Source: Variovorax sp. RA8
GTDB taxonomy: Bacteria; Pseudomonadota; Gammaproteobacteria; Burkholderiales; Burkholderiaceae_C
DNA length: 64,000 nt
Reading direction: 5' to 3'
Assembly: GCF_901827175.1 (NCBI RefSeq)
Contig: NZ_LR594662.1
Span: 5,146,001 to 5,210,000 of the forward strand
The notes below the pieces were generated by a model, which was not told where the DNA came from, made no database searches, and was given only the letters and a program-made list of their open reading frames with translations. This document shows, one piece after another, positions 18,307 to 24,821 of this stretch (positions within the stretch are counted from its first letter, which is position 1; each line of letters opens with the position of its first letter). The translations under genes and the position numbers were made by a program.

Positions 18307-18558
18307 ATGAATATCTCTCCGGCGCGCGCAGATGCCGACCCGCCCGTTGCCCCACCCGATTGGACGATCGAGGTGGGATTTGACCAAGTGGGCGAAGGTC
18401 GCTATTTTTTTGCGGATGTGAAGCGGTCGGGAATGTTGATGTTTCGGATCGGGGTGGGTGGCATAGCCGACGAGGCAAAGGCGAGGAAGCTGTTGGCGGC
18501 CAAGGCGCGCGCCTCGATAGATGAATTCCTAATCCGAGAACAACAATACGGTGCTTAA
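18307..18558 (+). CDS. Hypothetical protein (83 aa)
   Basis: The product has a beta-rich core (WTIEVGFDQVGEGRYFFADV, MLMFRIGVGGIADEAKA) and a helical C-terminus (LLAAKARASIDEFLIREQ). Codon use matches the phage genes. I recognise no family. It is one of a string of small plus-strand genes in the accessory block. Confidence 0.5.
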   Translation: MNISPARADADPPVAPPDWTIEVGFDQVGEGRYFFADVKRSGMLMFRIGVGGIADEAKARKLLAAKARASIDEFLIREQQYGA

Positions 18559-18658
18559 CCCGCTCGGGGTCCCCGCGTCCCGCGTAGCGGGGGCGCCTGT
18601 TCAGACGACGTTCAGCCTATGGCGCATATGATGCGCAGCTTCTGGGGAGCACCGACCG

Positions 18659-18859
18659 ATGCAGTGGAACCTTCGCGTACTGTATGAGATAAGGCTGCAT
18701 CGCAGCGAAGAGCTCGAAGGTGACCCGCGGCCAGTGGTGGCCCAATCCCTTTGGCTTCCAGATACGCAGGCCAATCGAAAGATGCTCCAGCAGGCCGCAG
18801 AGGAAGGCAACCGCCACTTTGGTGATGCAACACACTGGATAGAAGAGCGCCAGGCATGA
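18659..18859 (+). CDS. Hypothetical protein (66 aa)
   Basis: A short protein with a beta-like start (QWNLRVLYEIRLHRSEELEG) and an amphipathic helical end (ANRKMLQQAAEEGNRHFGDA). No recognised domain. The composition is protein-like and the strand matches its neighbours. Confidence 0.45.
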   Translation: MQWNLRVLYEIRLHRSEELEGDPRPVVAQSLWLPDTQANRKMLQQAAEEGNRHFGDATHWIEERQA

Positions 18860-18964
18860 AGCCCAGAGCGGCGATGGTGGCGTGACTGGTTGAGGAAGAT
18901 CGGCCTGTAGACAAGTGGCCCAGCCCGAGCTTTCGCTTCTTGGCTGGGCCTTCGCGCATTTGGG

Positions 18965-19534
18965 GTGTCTCTTACCGGATCCAGCAAACTCGAAAGCCTA
19001 CCCTTGCCTACCGAGCCGGTAACCGCATCGGAGGCGTCGTTGCACCTCACAGGACGCCGCATCGAAGATCTAACTTCGTCCGGCGTATACTGTACGTCCA
19101 TCCAGTACTATCCGCATGTGTTCACGATCGTTTACCGCTGCCGCCGAGAGGGGCAACTGCTTCACCGCGATGATGTCGAGACTGATCCGGCGCACGGTGA
19201 ACTGCAGGTGTTTCGTAAAGGGATGAAGCGCGTGGCGGTGCTTCTCGGCCAGGACCGGGAAACGTATGTGCTGCCGCTGCTCGACAAGGTGAAGCTCCTC
19301 GCGATCAATGAGCGCGGCGTGCTGCTCACCGGCATCGAGATCTATCCCACCCGCGGAGCCAAGGGCACAGGCCCGATGTTCCCGCAGACCTGGTGGTGCG
19401 AGCTGAACCCCAAAGGCCGCACGTCGATCGCTGACCCGGCGGAAGCGCGTCGTCGCGAGCGGGAGCGAGAAGCGCGCGAGATCGCTGATTCCCTACTTCG
19501 GCGGCCAGTGCGTCGCGGGAAGTACGAGCCCTGA
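18965..19534 (+). CDS. Hypothetical protein (189 aa)
   Basis: The N-terminal half alternates short beta segments (FTIVYRCRREGQLLHRDDVE, RVAVLLGQDRETYVLPLLDK). A Trp-rich segment (MFPQTWWCELNP) and a strongly charged Arg/Glu C-terminal helix (RREREREAREIADSLLRRP) follow. I recognise no family. The basic tail could contact nucleic acid, which is speculative. Confidence 0.5.
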   Translation: MSLTGSSKLESLPLPTEPVTASEASLHLTGRRIEDLTSSGVYCTSIQYYPHVFTIVYRCRREGQLLHRDDVETDPAHGELQVFRKGMKRVAVLLGQDRETYVLPLLDKVKLLAINERGVLLTGIEIYPTRGAKGTGPMFPQTWWCELNPKGRTSIADPAEARRREREREAREIADSLLRRPVRRGKYEP

Positions 19535-19757
19535 GCCCCTAAGCCCTGCCCCACCACCGCCTATTCGGCGATCTTGCGCACTCCGTCGTCCCTGGGGCCT
19601 CCACCGGCGAGGCGAGCAGACGACGCCACACATCCATCTTTGCAATCCGCACTTCGGGCAAGGCGGGTGGCCGGGCCTAGGTAGACGCAGCAAGAAGTAG
19701 CCGCCCGCTGTGAAATAGGTCACTGACGAAGGCGTCGTTGGCGCTCATGATGGCGCC

Positions 19758-19955
19758 ATGGTTAGATCACTTGCCCTTCTTTTGACTCCGCTGGTCACGC
19801 TAGGTCTTGTGTATGCCTTCGGCATCGGTGCGCTGCTCACATGCTTCGTGCTCGCTTTTCTTACGTTGATGCTCTCAACAGGAAAATTCGAACACGACGC
19901 TGCGAAAGAACGTCGCCGCGACTTCGGCCACACGACTGTTCCTGCCGGGCTATAA
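19758..19955 (+). CDS. Small membrane protein (65 aa)
   Basis: Residues 5-42 are a continuous hydrophobic stretch (LLLTPLVTLGLVYAFGIGAL, then CFVLAFLTLMLS), enough for two membrane passes, followed by a short basic cytoplasmic tail (DAAKERRRDFGH). It is the second small membrane protein of the accessory block. No family recognised. Confidence 0.5.
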   Translation: MVRSLALLLTPLVTLGLVYAFGIGALLTCFVLAFLTLMLSTGKFEHDAAKERRRDFGHTTVPAGL

Positions 19956-19975
19956 GGTCCCAGGTGCGCCCATCA

Positions 19976-20293
19976 CTAGCGGTGAGACCTGGCCCCACTA
20001 AATCGATGGTCTCTTAGCCAACGAATGGCGGCCTCCATGCCTGCCGCAACTGCTTCGTCATCGCTCGCGTAGAGATCACCGACTTGGCGCTTCACTTCAA
20101 CGTCTCCGTGCCATTCGTACTCGGTGATAACGAAGGTCGCCTGGAAGTGGCCGTCTCTTCCCCGGGAAAAACTGCGAAGCGTGAATTGACCGCATTGCGC
20201 GATTTGAACCCGTTCTTGAGGCACTGCCATCCCTTCAGTGTGCTGAAGGTGATTGCGTAGCAACGTAAGAAAAGTGCCCGTTATTCCGGCCAC
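19976..20293 (-). CDS. Hypothetical protein (105 aa)
   Basis: The C-terminal 80 residues look like a compact alpha/beta domain (FTLRSFSRGRDGHFQATFVI, EWHGDVEVKRQVGD, DDEAVAAGMEAAIRWLRDH). The start is uncertain: GTG at 20293, or ATG at 20230 giving 84 residues. No family recognised. It is oriented against its accessory-block neighbours. Confidence 0.5.
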   Translation of the reverse strand: MAGITGTFLTLLRNHLQHTEGMAVPQERVQIAQCGQFTLRSFSRGRDGHFQATFVITEYEWHGDVEVKRQVGDLYASDDEAVAAGMEAAIRWLRDHRFSGARSHR

Positions 20294-20554
20294 GCTGACG
20301 GAGGCCCAATGCCGTCCCAGGCCTAGAACTCGAATGCGAACTTGTGGTTGACGGCGCAGCGTAGGACTACCGACCAGCCTGCTCCGCGATCTTGCGCATC
20401 GCGTCGCCGCTGGCCTTGGAGCCGGCGACTTCTAGGTAGGCAGTTCCGGCGTGATGGTGATGCAGGCCCCGCGACGTGGACGGATGGCCGTTAGGCAAGG
20501 CCATCTTCGTGACAGAAGAGTAAGCCACCCCCCACAACCAGCCGACGCCGACGG

Positions 20555-20630
20555 CGGAACGGAGGGAATCGAAACCCTCCGGGCAGGGGACTCAAAATCC
20601 CACGCCACAAGGCTTGCCGGCTCGATTCCG
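20555..20630 (-). other. tRNA-like sequence, possibly degenerate tRNA-Gln(TTG)
   Basis: A 76-nt stretch on the minus strand can fold as a cloverleaf. The acceptor CGGAATC/CGTTCCG makes six of seven pairs, the D-stem has four pairs, and the anticodon loop TTTTGAG reads TTG. The T-stem GAGGG/CCCTC closes an 8-nt loop containing TTCGAT. The oversized T-loop, a D-loop without GG and the lack of CCA argue against a working tRNA. Read on the plus strand, the same bases give a CAA loop with a class II-like variable arm but no matching acceptor. Nothing else is visible in 20294-20651. Confidence 0.35.
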
Positions 20631-20651
20631 GTCCAGGGCATTCAGCACGTC

Positions 20652-21029
20652 TCAGTACCGATAGTCCCGGTCGCCACGGTCATCCCAGTCGCGATGGTGA
20701 TGGTGATGGCGCCAACGTTCGCCCCGCCAGTAACCCGGGGCTGGCTGCACGTCGTACACGGGCGCCGGACGGTAGTAGACCGGCGGCGGCGGGCGGTAGT
20801 ACGCGCGCGGTGCCGGCTCGTAATACACGGGCGCCGGCGCCGAGTAGACCGGCGCGGGTTGGTAGTAGTGCACGGGGCCCGGTTCGGCAACGCCGATTGC
20901 AACGCCCGGCAGGTCAATGCCAACAGACCAGCTCGCGCCTGCATTGGCCGAGGCTGCCGTGAAGAGCGCACTGGCCGCCACAGCACTAACTGCGGCCAAT
21001 TTGAGAAAGGGGGAAAGATTGAGGCTCAC
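20652..21029 (-). CDS. Secreted PXPV-type Pro/Tyr repeat protein
   Basis: 125 residues with a GTG start. A signal peptide is clear (FLKLAAVSAVAASALFTAAS, cleavage near ANA). The mature protein contains repeated Tyr-Pro units (YYQPAPVYSAPAPVYYEPAP, then RPPPPVYYRPAPVYDVQPAP) and a His/Arg/Asp-rich end (RHHHHHRDWDDRGDRDYRY). Short exported PXPV-repeat proteins are frequent in Burkholderiales chromosomes and of unknown function. Its presence inside a prophage suggests a cargo gene expressed in the lysogen. Confidence 0.7.
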   Translation of the reverse strand: MSLNLSPFLKLAAVSAVAASALFTAASANAGASWSVGIDLPGVAIGVAEPGPVHYYQPAPVYSAPAPVYYEPAPRAYYRPPPPVYYRPAPVYDVQPAPGYWRGERWRHHHHHRDWDDRGDRDYRY

Positions 21030-21457
21030 TGTGGGGACTTCTGTAGGGGCGAACAGCGCCCTTGCCTACCTACAACGCCCTGCGCCCATCGAATGTCACG
21101 TCGCCAACGTGAAGAACGTTGCGAAATGTAGCGATGGGCGCTTAGATGCCTCATGATCGCGAGTTCGATCTCCGCGGACACCTTTGCTAGGGCGGGGTCG
21201 GGAGTGGGCCGAACGACGCGCCTATCCGACGAGATTCGGATCGTCGGGCGGGGCTTGAGAAGATCGAAGAATTGGGTGCTCCAGGGAATGGAACTTTCGA
21301 GATCTTCGCCGTCGAATAGGGGGTGCCCGCAGGCCGAAGCCGGGGCGTAGCCTAGCAGGAGACGTGACAGAACGTAACGTCTCGCCTATCCTCCTCGCTC
21401 CTTTCGATCCCCTCGGCCAGCCTGGGCCGCTAATCTCCAGTGCTCTACGCCCGCTTC
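21030..21457. other. 428-bp non-coding stretch
   Basis: I see no convincing gene. The only structure is a perfect 10-bp inverted repeat, GCGCCCATCG at 21082-21091 and its complement at 21132-21141, separated by 40 nt. It may be a regulatory or RNA structure between the divergent genes at 21029 and 21458. Confidence 0.4.
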
Positions 21458-22039
21458 ATGGCAACGCCCAAGCTTCTCATCACAGGACCAGGGGGATCGA
21501 CGTATCGACTTGCGGAGCCGATGCAAATCTACGATGGCGAAACCCATGTCGGGACCATCGAGGCAGTGATCGTGTCACGGAGTGGACACGAGGTTTACCT
21601 CGACCGCTTTGTGCCCTCGGCCATCCCAATGCGGCACAAGTGGGTGTCGAGGAATCTTGTGCTCGTTGAAACAGTCGCATTCTTGGCAAAGCATTTCGCG
21701 GCAGTCACGACGATCAGGGTCTCTTTGGACTCGCCCATTGAAAGGCACGACGACGTCCTTAAGGTCGCGAGGGCCCGTGCCCAGAGCCTGCGTCGCATCA
21801 GCGCCCACCAGATCAACATCACCCCCAGCTTCGCACCCTCGAATCGGGGCAATTTCGCGGTTAGTGGGGTCTGGAAGCGCAGCCCGCAAAGCCTCAAGGC
21901 CCTCAATGCCGCTCTACGCCACGAACGCGTAGCCCACCAATCTCGGAGGGCGGCGGCGGCAACTGTCGCAGGCCGCCTAGCAAGACTCGGTGCACGGATC
22001 CAACTCATGCTTTCCGGCTCGACCGGAAAAGGCATCTAA
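21458..22039 (+). CDS. Hypothetical protein (193 aa)
   Basis: Starting at the ATG at 21458 (an upstream GTG at 21440 is possible). The N-terminal domain has regularly spaced beta strands (YRLAEPMQIYDGETHVGTIE, VIVSRSGHEVYLDRFVPSA). A middle segment (VAFLAKHFAAVTTIRVSLD) and a strongly basic Ala/Arg C-terminus (HERVAHQSRRAAAATVAGRL) follow. I recognise no family. It ends 20 bp before the convergent lysis cassette. Confidence 0.55.
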   Translation: MATPKLLITGPGGSTYRLAEPMQIYDGETHVGTIEAVIVSRSGHEVYLDRFVPSAIPMRHKWVSRNLVLVETVAFLAKHFAAVTTIRVSLDSPIERHDDVLKVARARAQSLRRISAHQINITPSFAPSNRGNFAVSGVWKRSPQSLKALNAALRHERVAHQSRRAAAATVAGRLARLGARIQLMLSGSTGKGI

Positions 22040-22059
22040 AGCGGGGAGATAGCCAGGAA

Positions 22060-22479
22060 TCAGGCCGCGCCCTTCACCTTCTCCACGGTGCGGAAGGCGC
22101 CCAGGCCCAGCATGCCGAGCAGCAGCGGCCACAACTCCTCGGTGTCGATGCGCGGCAACTCCACCGGATGGCCGATGGCCTGACCGATCATGAAGAGCAT
22201 CGGGCCGCCGATGAACTTGAAACCTACCGCCAGTGCGCAGATCCAGCCCACTGCTGGGCGCCAGCCGGAGACGAACAGGTTGCCGCTTGCCGCCTCGATC
22301 TTGTTGGTCTCGGCCTGAGCCGTCGCAAGCTGCGTGTCGGCGTTGAGCCTGGCAAGTTCGCCCTGCTGAGCCAGTTCGACAAGACGCACTTTCGCCGCTT
22401 CGGCAGCGTTTTTGTCCGGGAAAATCTTGTCTAGGATGTCGCCCACGGCGGGCAACAGGGCCAACAATGGGACGGTCAC
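22060..22479 (-). CDS. Phage holin, 3TM/GTA-holin type
   Basis: 139 residues from a GTG that shares a GTGA overlap with the endolysin stop. An N-terminal amphipathic part and a helical Ala/Gln segment (LARLNADTQLATAQAETNK) precede hydrophobic segments VGWICALAVGFKFIGGPMLF and ELWPLLLGMLGLGAF. The GWRPAVGW motif before the first membrane pass is typical of the GTA-type holin family. Holins open the inner membrane at lysis. It is the last gene of the lysis cassette. Confidence 0.8.
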   Translation of the reverse strand: MTVPLLALLPAVGDILDKIFPDKNAAEAAKVRLVELAQQGELARLNADTQLATAQAETNKIEAASGNLFVSGWRPAVGWICALAVGFKFIGGPMLFMIGQAIGHPVELPRIDTEELWPLLLGMLGLGAFRTVEKVKGAA

Positions 22480-22964
22480 GGCGAGTCCTCCAAGCGCTGC
22501 AGGTTGCTGGCCACCCGCCGCGCCCAGCCGCGGCCGAAGGCGCCCCAGGTCGGTTGGTCGGTCATGAACTGCAGGCGCACGCCGTTGAATCTGGCGCCGA
22601 TGAGCGGATCCGCCGCGGCCACGGCCTGCAGGGTCTTGGGCCCTATCGCGCCATCGGGCATGGCGCCCACCACGCGCTGCAGCCATTTCGCTGCCTGCTC
22701 GGGACCGCTGTTCACTGCAGCGTCGAAGACATCGAACCGGATATGCTCCGGCAGGGCGTCTGCCTTGATCGGCATCCAGTACAGGTCGCGGTAGATCTGC
22801 TTCGCCTTCTCGCGCGGCAGGTCGCGCATGTCACCACGGAAGCCATTGGCACGGGCTACGCGCGCAGTCACGCCCCACATGGTTTCACCGCCTGGGTCGC
22901 GCGAGTCGTTGGCGTAGCCGCCCTCGTGCCCGAGCAGCCGATCGAATGCCTCGTCGAAGGTCAT
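22476..22964 (-). CDS. Endolysin, GH108-type muramidase
   Basis: 162 residues. The N-terminal catalytic domain begins FDEAFDRLLGHEGGYANDSR; the Glu of HEGGY is the expected catalytic acid of glycosyl hydrolase family 108. GGETMWGVTARVAR is the next conserved block. A C-terminal peptidoglycan-binding-type region follows (VNSGPEQAAKWLQRVVG, DGAIGPKTLQAV). There is no signal peptide, so it depends on a holin for release. ATGA and GTGA overlaps tie it to both neighbours. Confidence 0.9.
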   Translation of the reverse strand: MTFDEAFDRLLGHEGGYANDSRDPGGETMWGVTARVARANGFRGDMRDLPREKAKQIYRDLYWMPIKADALPEHIRFDVFDAAVNSGPEQAAKWLQRVVGAMPDGAIGPKTLQAVAAADPLIGARFNGVRLQFMTDQPTWGAFGRGWARRVASNLQRLEDSP

Positions 22965-23191
22965 GACAGGTCCCCCGGCTTGGTGAATCGTCCCTCGGCC
23001 CAACGCTTGATGCGCAGCCCCCACTCAGTTTCTTCGCGCCACCACTTGCGTACCAAGTAGCCAATCTGCAGGACCACAAGCACCCCGGTAAGGAAGGCGG
23101 TCCAGCTGATCTGCGAGTACCAGGCAATGCCACTAGCCGGCGCGGTGCGCACTGCGAGCTCTACCGCGATGTCTTTGATTTCCTGCTTCAT
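22961..23191 (-). CDS. T7-type class II holin-like protein (76 aa)
   Basis: One membrane segment (WTAFLTGVLVVLQIGYLV) follows a helical N-terminus containing AVRTAPASGIAWYSQIS, and the C-terminus is charged (RKWWREETEWGLRIKRW). The TAPAS-W-LQIGYLVRKWW layout resembles class II holins of T7-like and other podophages. It overlaps the endolysin start by ATGA. With the 3TM protein at 22060 the phage carries two holin-like genes, perhaps a holin and a regulator. No Rz/Rz1 spanin pair was recognised. Confidence 0.7.
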   Translation of the reverse strand: MKQEIKDIAVELAVRTAPASGIAWYSQISWTAFLTGVLVVLQIGYLVRKWWREETEWGLRIKRWAEGRFTKPGDLS

Positions 23192-23424
23192 TCGCCGCCC
23201 TCCTCCCCATTGGCTTCGATCGGGCGAAGCTCCCACCGGCCGCCCTCTAGGTCTTTGGGGTCCGGCACATGGAAGGGCACTTCTTTCGACGCATCGAACT
23301 TCGGAGGCGCAGTTCGTGTAGCGAAGGCAGGGCACTGGAGCTTGCCGGGCTCGAGTTGGTCGAAATCCGCGCGGATGCCCCCGGTGAAATGGCGAGTAGT
23401 CGGGTCGTAGCTGAAAACGTACAT
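23188..23424 (-). CDS. Hypothetical protein linking fibre and lysis genes (78 aa)
   Basis: Starts MYVFSYDPTTRHFTGGIRAD and carries a Pro-rich middle (ATRTAPPKFDASKEVPFHVP). Small proteins of this kind, beginning with a strand ending in YDP.T..., commonly follow collar/fibre genes in phages and may act as fibre-assembly factors. That role is inferred from position only. ATGA overlap with the holin gene. Confidence 0.65.
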   Translation of the reverse strand: MYVFSYDPTTRHFTGGIRADFDQLEPGKLQCPAFATRTAPPKFDASKEVPFHVPDPKDLEGGRWELRPIEANGEEGGE

Positions 23425-23437
23425 GCCGGCTCCTCGC

Positions 23438-24223
23438 TCAGTATTTGATGTAGTACGGATAGGCGACGTTGCGCGGCCGGCCGTCTGCGCCGCCTGCATT
23501 CAGGATCGTGATTCCGATTCCAGCGGCGTTTATGCCGATGCCCGTGAAGCTGCCGGCGACGCTGATGTTGTGGCCGTGAGCCCCATCGGTGCTGGTGCCG
23601 CTCGGCCCAGTAACTTGCGCCGCCGGTGCTGCGCCGCCGGCTGTGGCAACCAGATTCACCGAGGCTTGATAGGAGTGCGAGTGGGAGCCCTGAACGTCCG
23701 CCGAAGCCCCATGCGTGTGCCCGGGGTCGCTCACGCCGTGCACATGCGCTGGGTCGCTGTAGCCGTGGTTGTGGATGACGTTGTCATGGTCCTGAAAAGC
23801 ACCAATCCCGCGGCCCGGGTCGTAGCCGCGCGATTCATCGAGCGTGCGAAGGAAGATCCCGCGCAAGTCCGGCAGGCGAAAGTTACTGACGCCGTCGCCG
23901 GTTGAGAACTGCCCAAACCAAGTTCCCGCGCCCCAAATTGCATCGGACGTGATACAGCCGGAGGCCGCAGCGAAGGCCCACAGCGCCGGGTAGGTTGTGC
24001 GGCTCACGAGCTGGCCGTTCATCTTCAGGTAGCCCGGCGGCGCGTTGAGGCTCGGCGCCCGGACCATCGTCCCAACTGCCACACCGGCACCGTCGCGCAA
24101 CTGTGCGATGAAGCTCAGCGCATAGCGGATCGCGTCATCTAGCGTCGATGGGAGGTCGCTGCCGTCCGGGCCGTTGAGGGCCGGGTTCGTGCTGCAGGCT
24201 GCAAGGGTGGTGGTTACTGCCAT
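23438..24223 (-). CDS. Tail fibre with phage tail collar domain
   Basis: 261 residues from the ATG at 24223. The collar-domain core is visible: APPGYLKMNGQLVSRTTYPA, SNFRLPDLRGIFLRTLDE and the C-terminal PRNVAYPYYIKY. The stretch HNHGYSDPAHVHGVSDPGHT contains repeated HxH pairs like the metal-binding H-x-H motifs of trimeric fibre tips. It probably contacts the host surface. A terminator lies just upstream (24243-24265), so this gene may have its own promoter or depend on antitermination. Confidence 0.88.
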   Translation of the reverse strand: MAVTTTLAACSTNPALNGPDGSDLPSTLDDAIRYALSFIAQLRDGAGVAVGTMVRAPSLNAPPGYLKMNGQLVSRTTYPALWAFAAASGCITSDAIWGAGTWFGQFSTGDGVSNFRLPDLRGIFLRTLDESRGYDPGRGIGAFQDHDNVIHNHGYSDPAHVHGVSDPGHTHGASADVQGSHSHSYQASVNLVATAGGAAPAAQVTGPSGTSTDGAHGHNISVAGSFTGIGINAAGIGITILNAGGADGRPRNVAYPYYIKY

Positions 24224-24242
24224 GAAGGAAGCTCCAGAAATG

Positions 24243-24265
24243 CGAAAACCCGCCGAAGCGGGTTT
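24243..24265 (-). terminator. Minus-strand terminator between ejection and fibre genes
   Basis: A 7-bp stem AACCCGC/GCGGGTT with a 4-nt loop is followed on the minus strand by TTTTCG. It lies between the two plus-strand small genes and the fibre gene. It would attenuate virion-operon transcription before the fibre and lysis genes unless transcription is antiterminated. Confidence 0.7.
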
Positions 24266-24354
24266 CAGGGGGATGACGCCAGTGGCGCCTACGAATGGCG
24301 GTACGCTGTCGGGGCAAGATGCGAGATGCAACTGGCCACCGGCAAGGACCACAA

Positions 24355-24609
24355 ATGGACTACGAGCACGAGATCAAGGAACTGCACGGCGTCATCGATA
24401 CGCTCGTCGGCATGAACACTGCCCTGATGTCGGCAGTGACGTTGATGCTGAGGCTCCACCCTAAGAGAAATGTGCTGATCGACGCCTACCCGCAGGTTCG
24501 CGAGTTCATAAGCAACCAGTCGCTTTTTCTACCGCTCACCGACGAGAGCATGGCTTTCGCCCAGAAGCTCCTCGATGAACTGTTCCAGCGCGCGAAGGAC
24601 GACGACTAG
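24355..24609 (+). CDS. Hypothetical protein, inserted on the opposite strand in the virion operon (84 aa)
   Basis: A mostly helical protein (DYEHEIKELHGVIDTLVGMN, DESMAFAQKLLDELFQRAKD) with a hydrophobic middle helix (TALMSAVTLMLRL). It runs against the surrounding late genes, as morons do. I recognise no family; similar short coiled-coil proteins occur in Burkholderiales prophages. Confidence 0.55.
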   Translation: MDYEHEIKELHGVIDTLVGMNTALMSAVTLMLRLHPKRNVLIDAYPQVREFISNQSLFLPLTDESMAFAQKLLDELFQRAKDDD

Positions 24610-24683
24610 CAGGTTGCACGGCCTGCAAGCACACGGAAGGCGCCTTGCAATGCCTCCCACACCTCGCGCCCTAAAATGCGCCG

Positions 24684-24821
24684 ATGGATGGACTGTTCAC
24701 CGAATACCTGATCTGGAAGGCCATTGGCCTTTGCGTGCTCGGGTTCATGGTGAACTTCGTTTACACGCTCGTCACTGGCCGGACGCTAGAAGAGGTGCTG
24801 AGCGAAAAACGAGAGGAGTGA
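24684..24821 (+). CDS. Tiny membrane protein (45 aa)
   Basis: A short frame with one strong membrane segment (AIGLCVLGFMVNFVYTLV) and a charged C-terminus (GRTLEEVLSEKREE). It follows the 84-residue gene on the same strand and overlaps the end of the ejection protein gene on the other strand by 50 bp. The hydrophobic, amphipathic layout is unlikely to arise by chance in this high-GC region, so I call it probable. Confidence 0.5.
   Translation: MDGLFTEYLIWKAIGLCVLGFMVNFVYTLVTGRTLEEVLSEKREE

Noticed and set aside
21153..21350. 65-codon plus-strand frame in the 21.0-21.5 kb gap
   Set aside because: Ser/Arg-rich with no ribosome site and no recognisable pattern; treated as non-coding.
22060..23191. 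Rz/Rz1 spanin genes in the lysis cassette
   Set aside because: Both small membrane proteins here fit holin patterns better; no nested lipoprotein frame was visible in the endolysin or adjacent genes.
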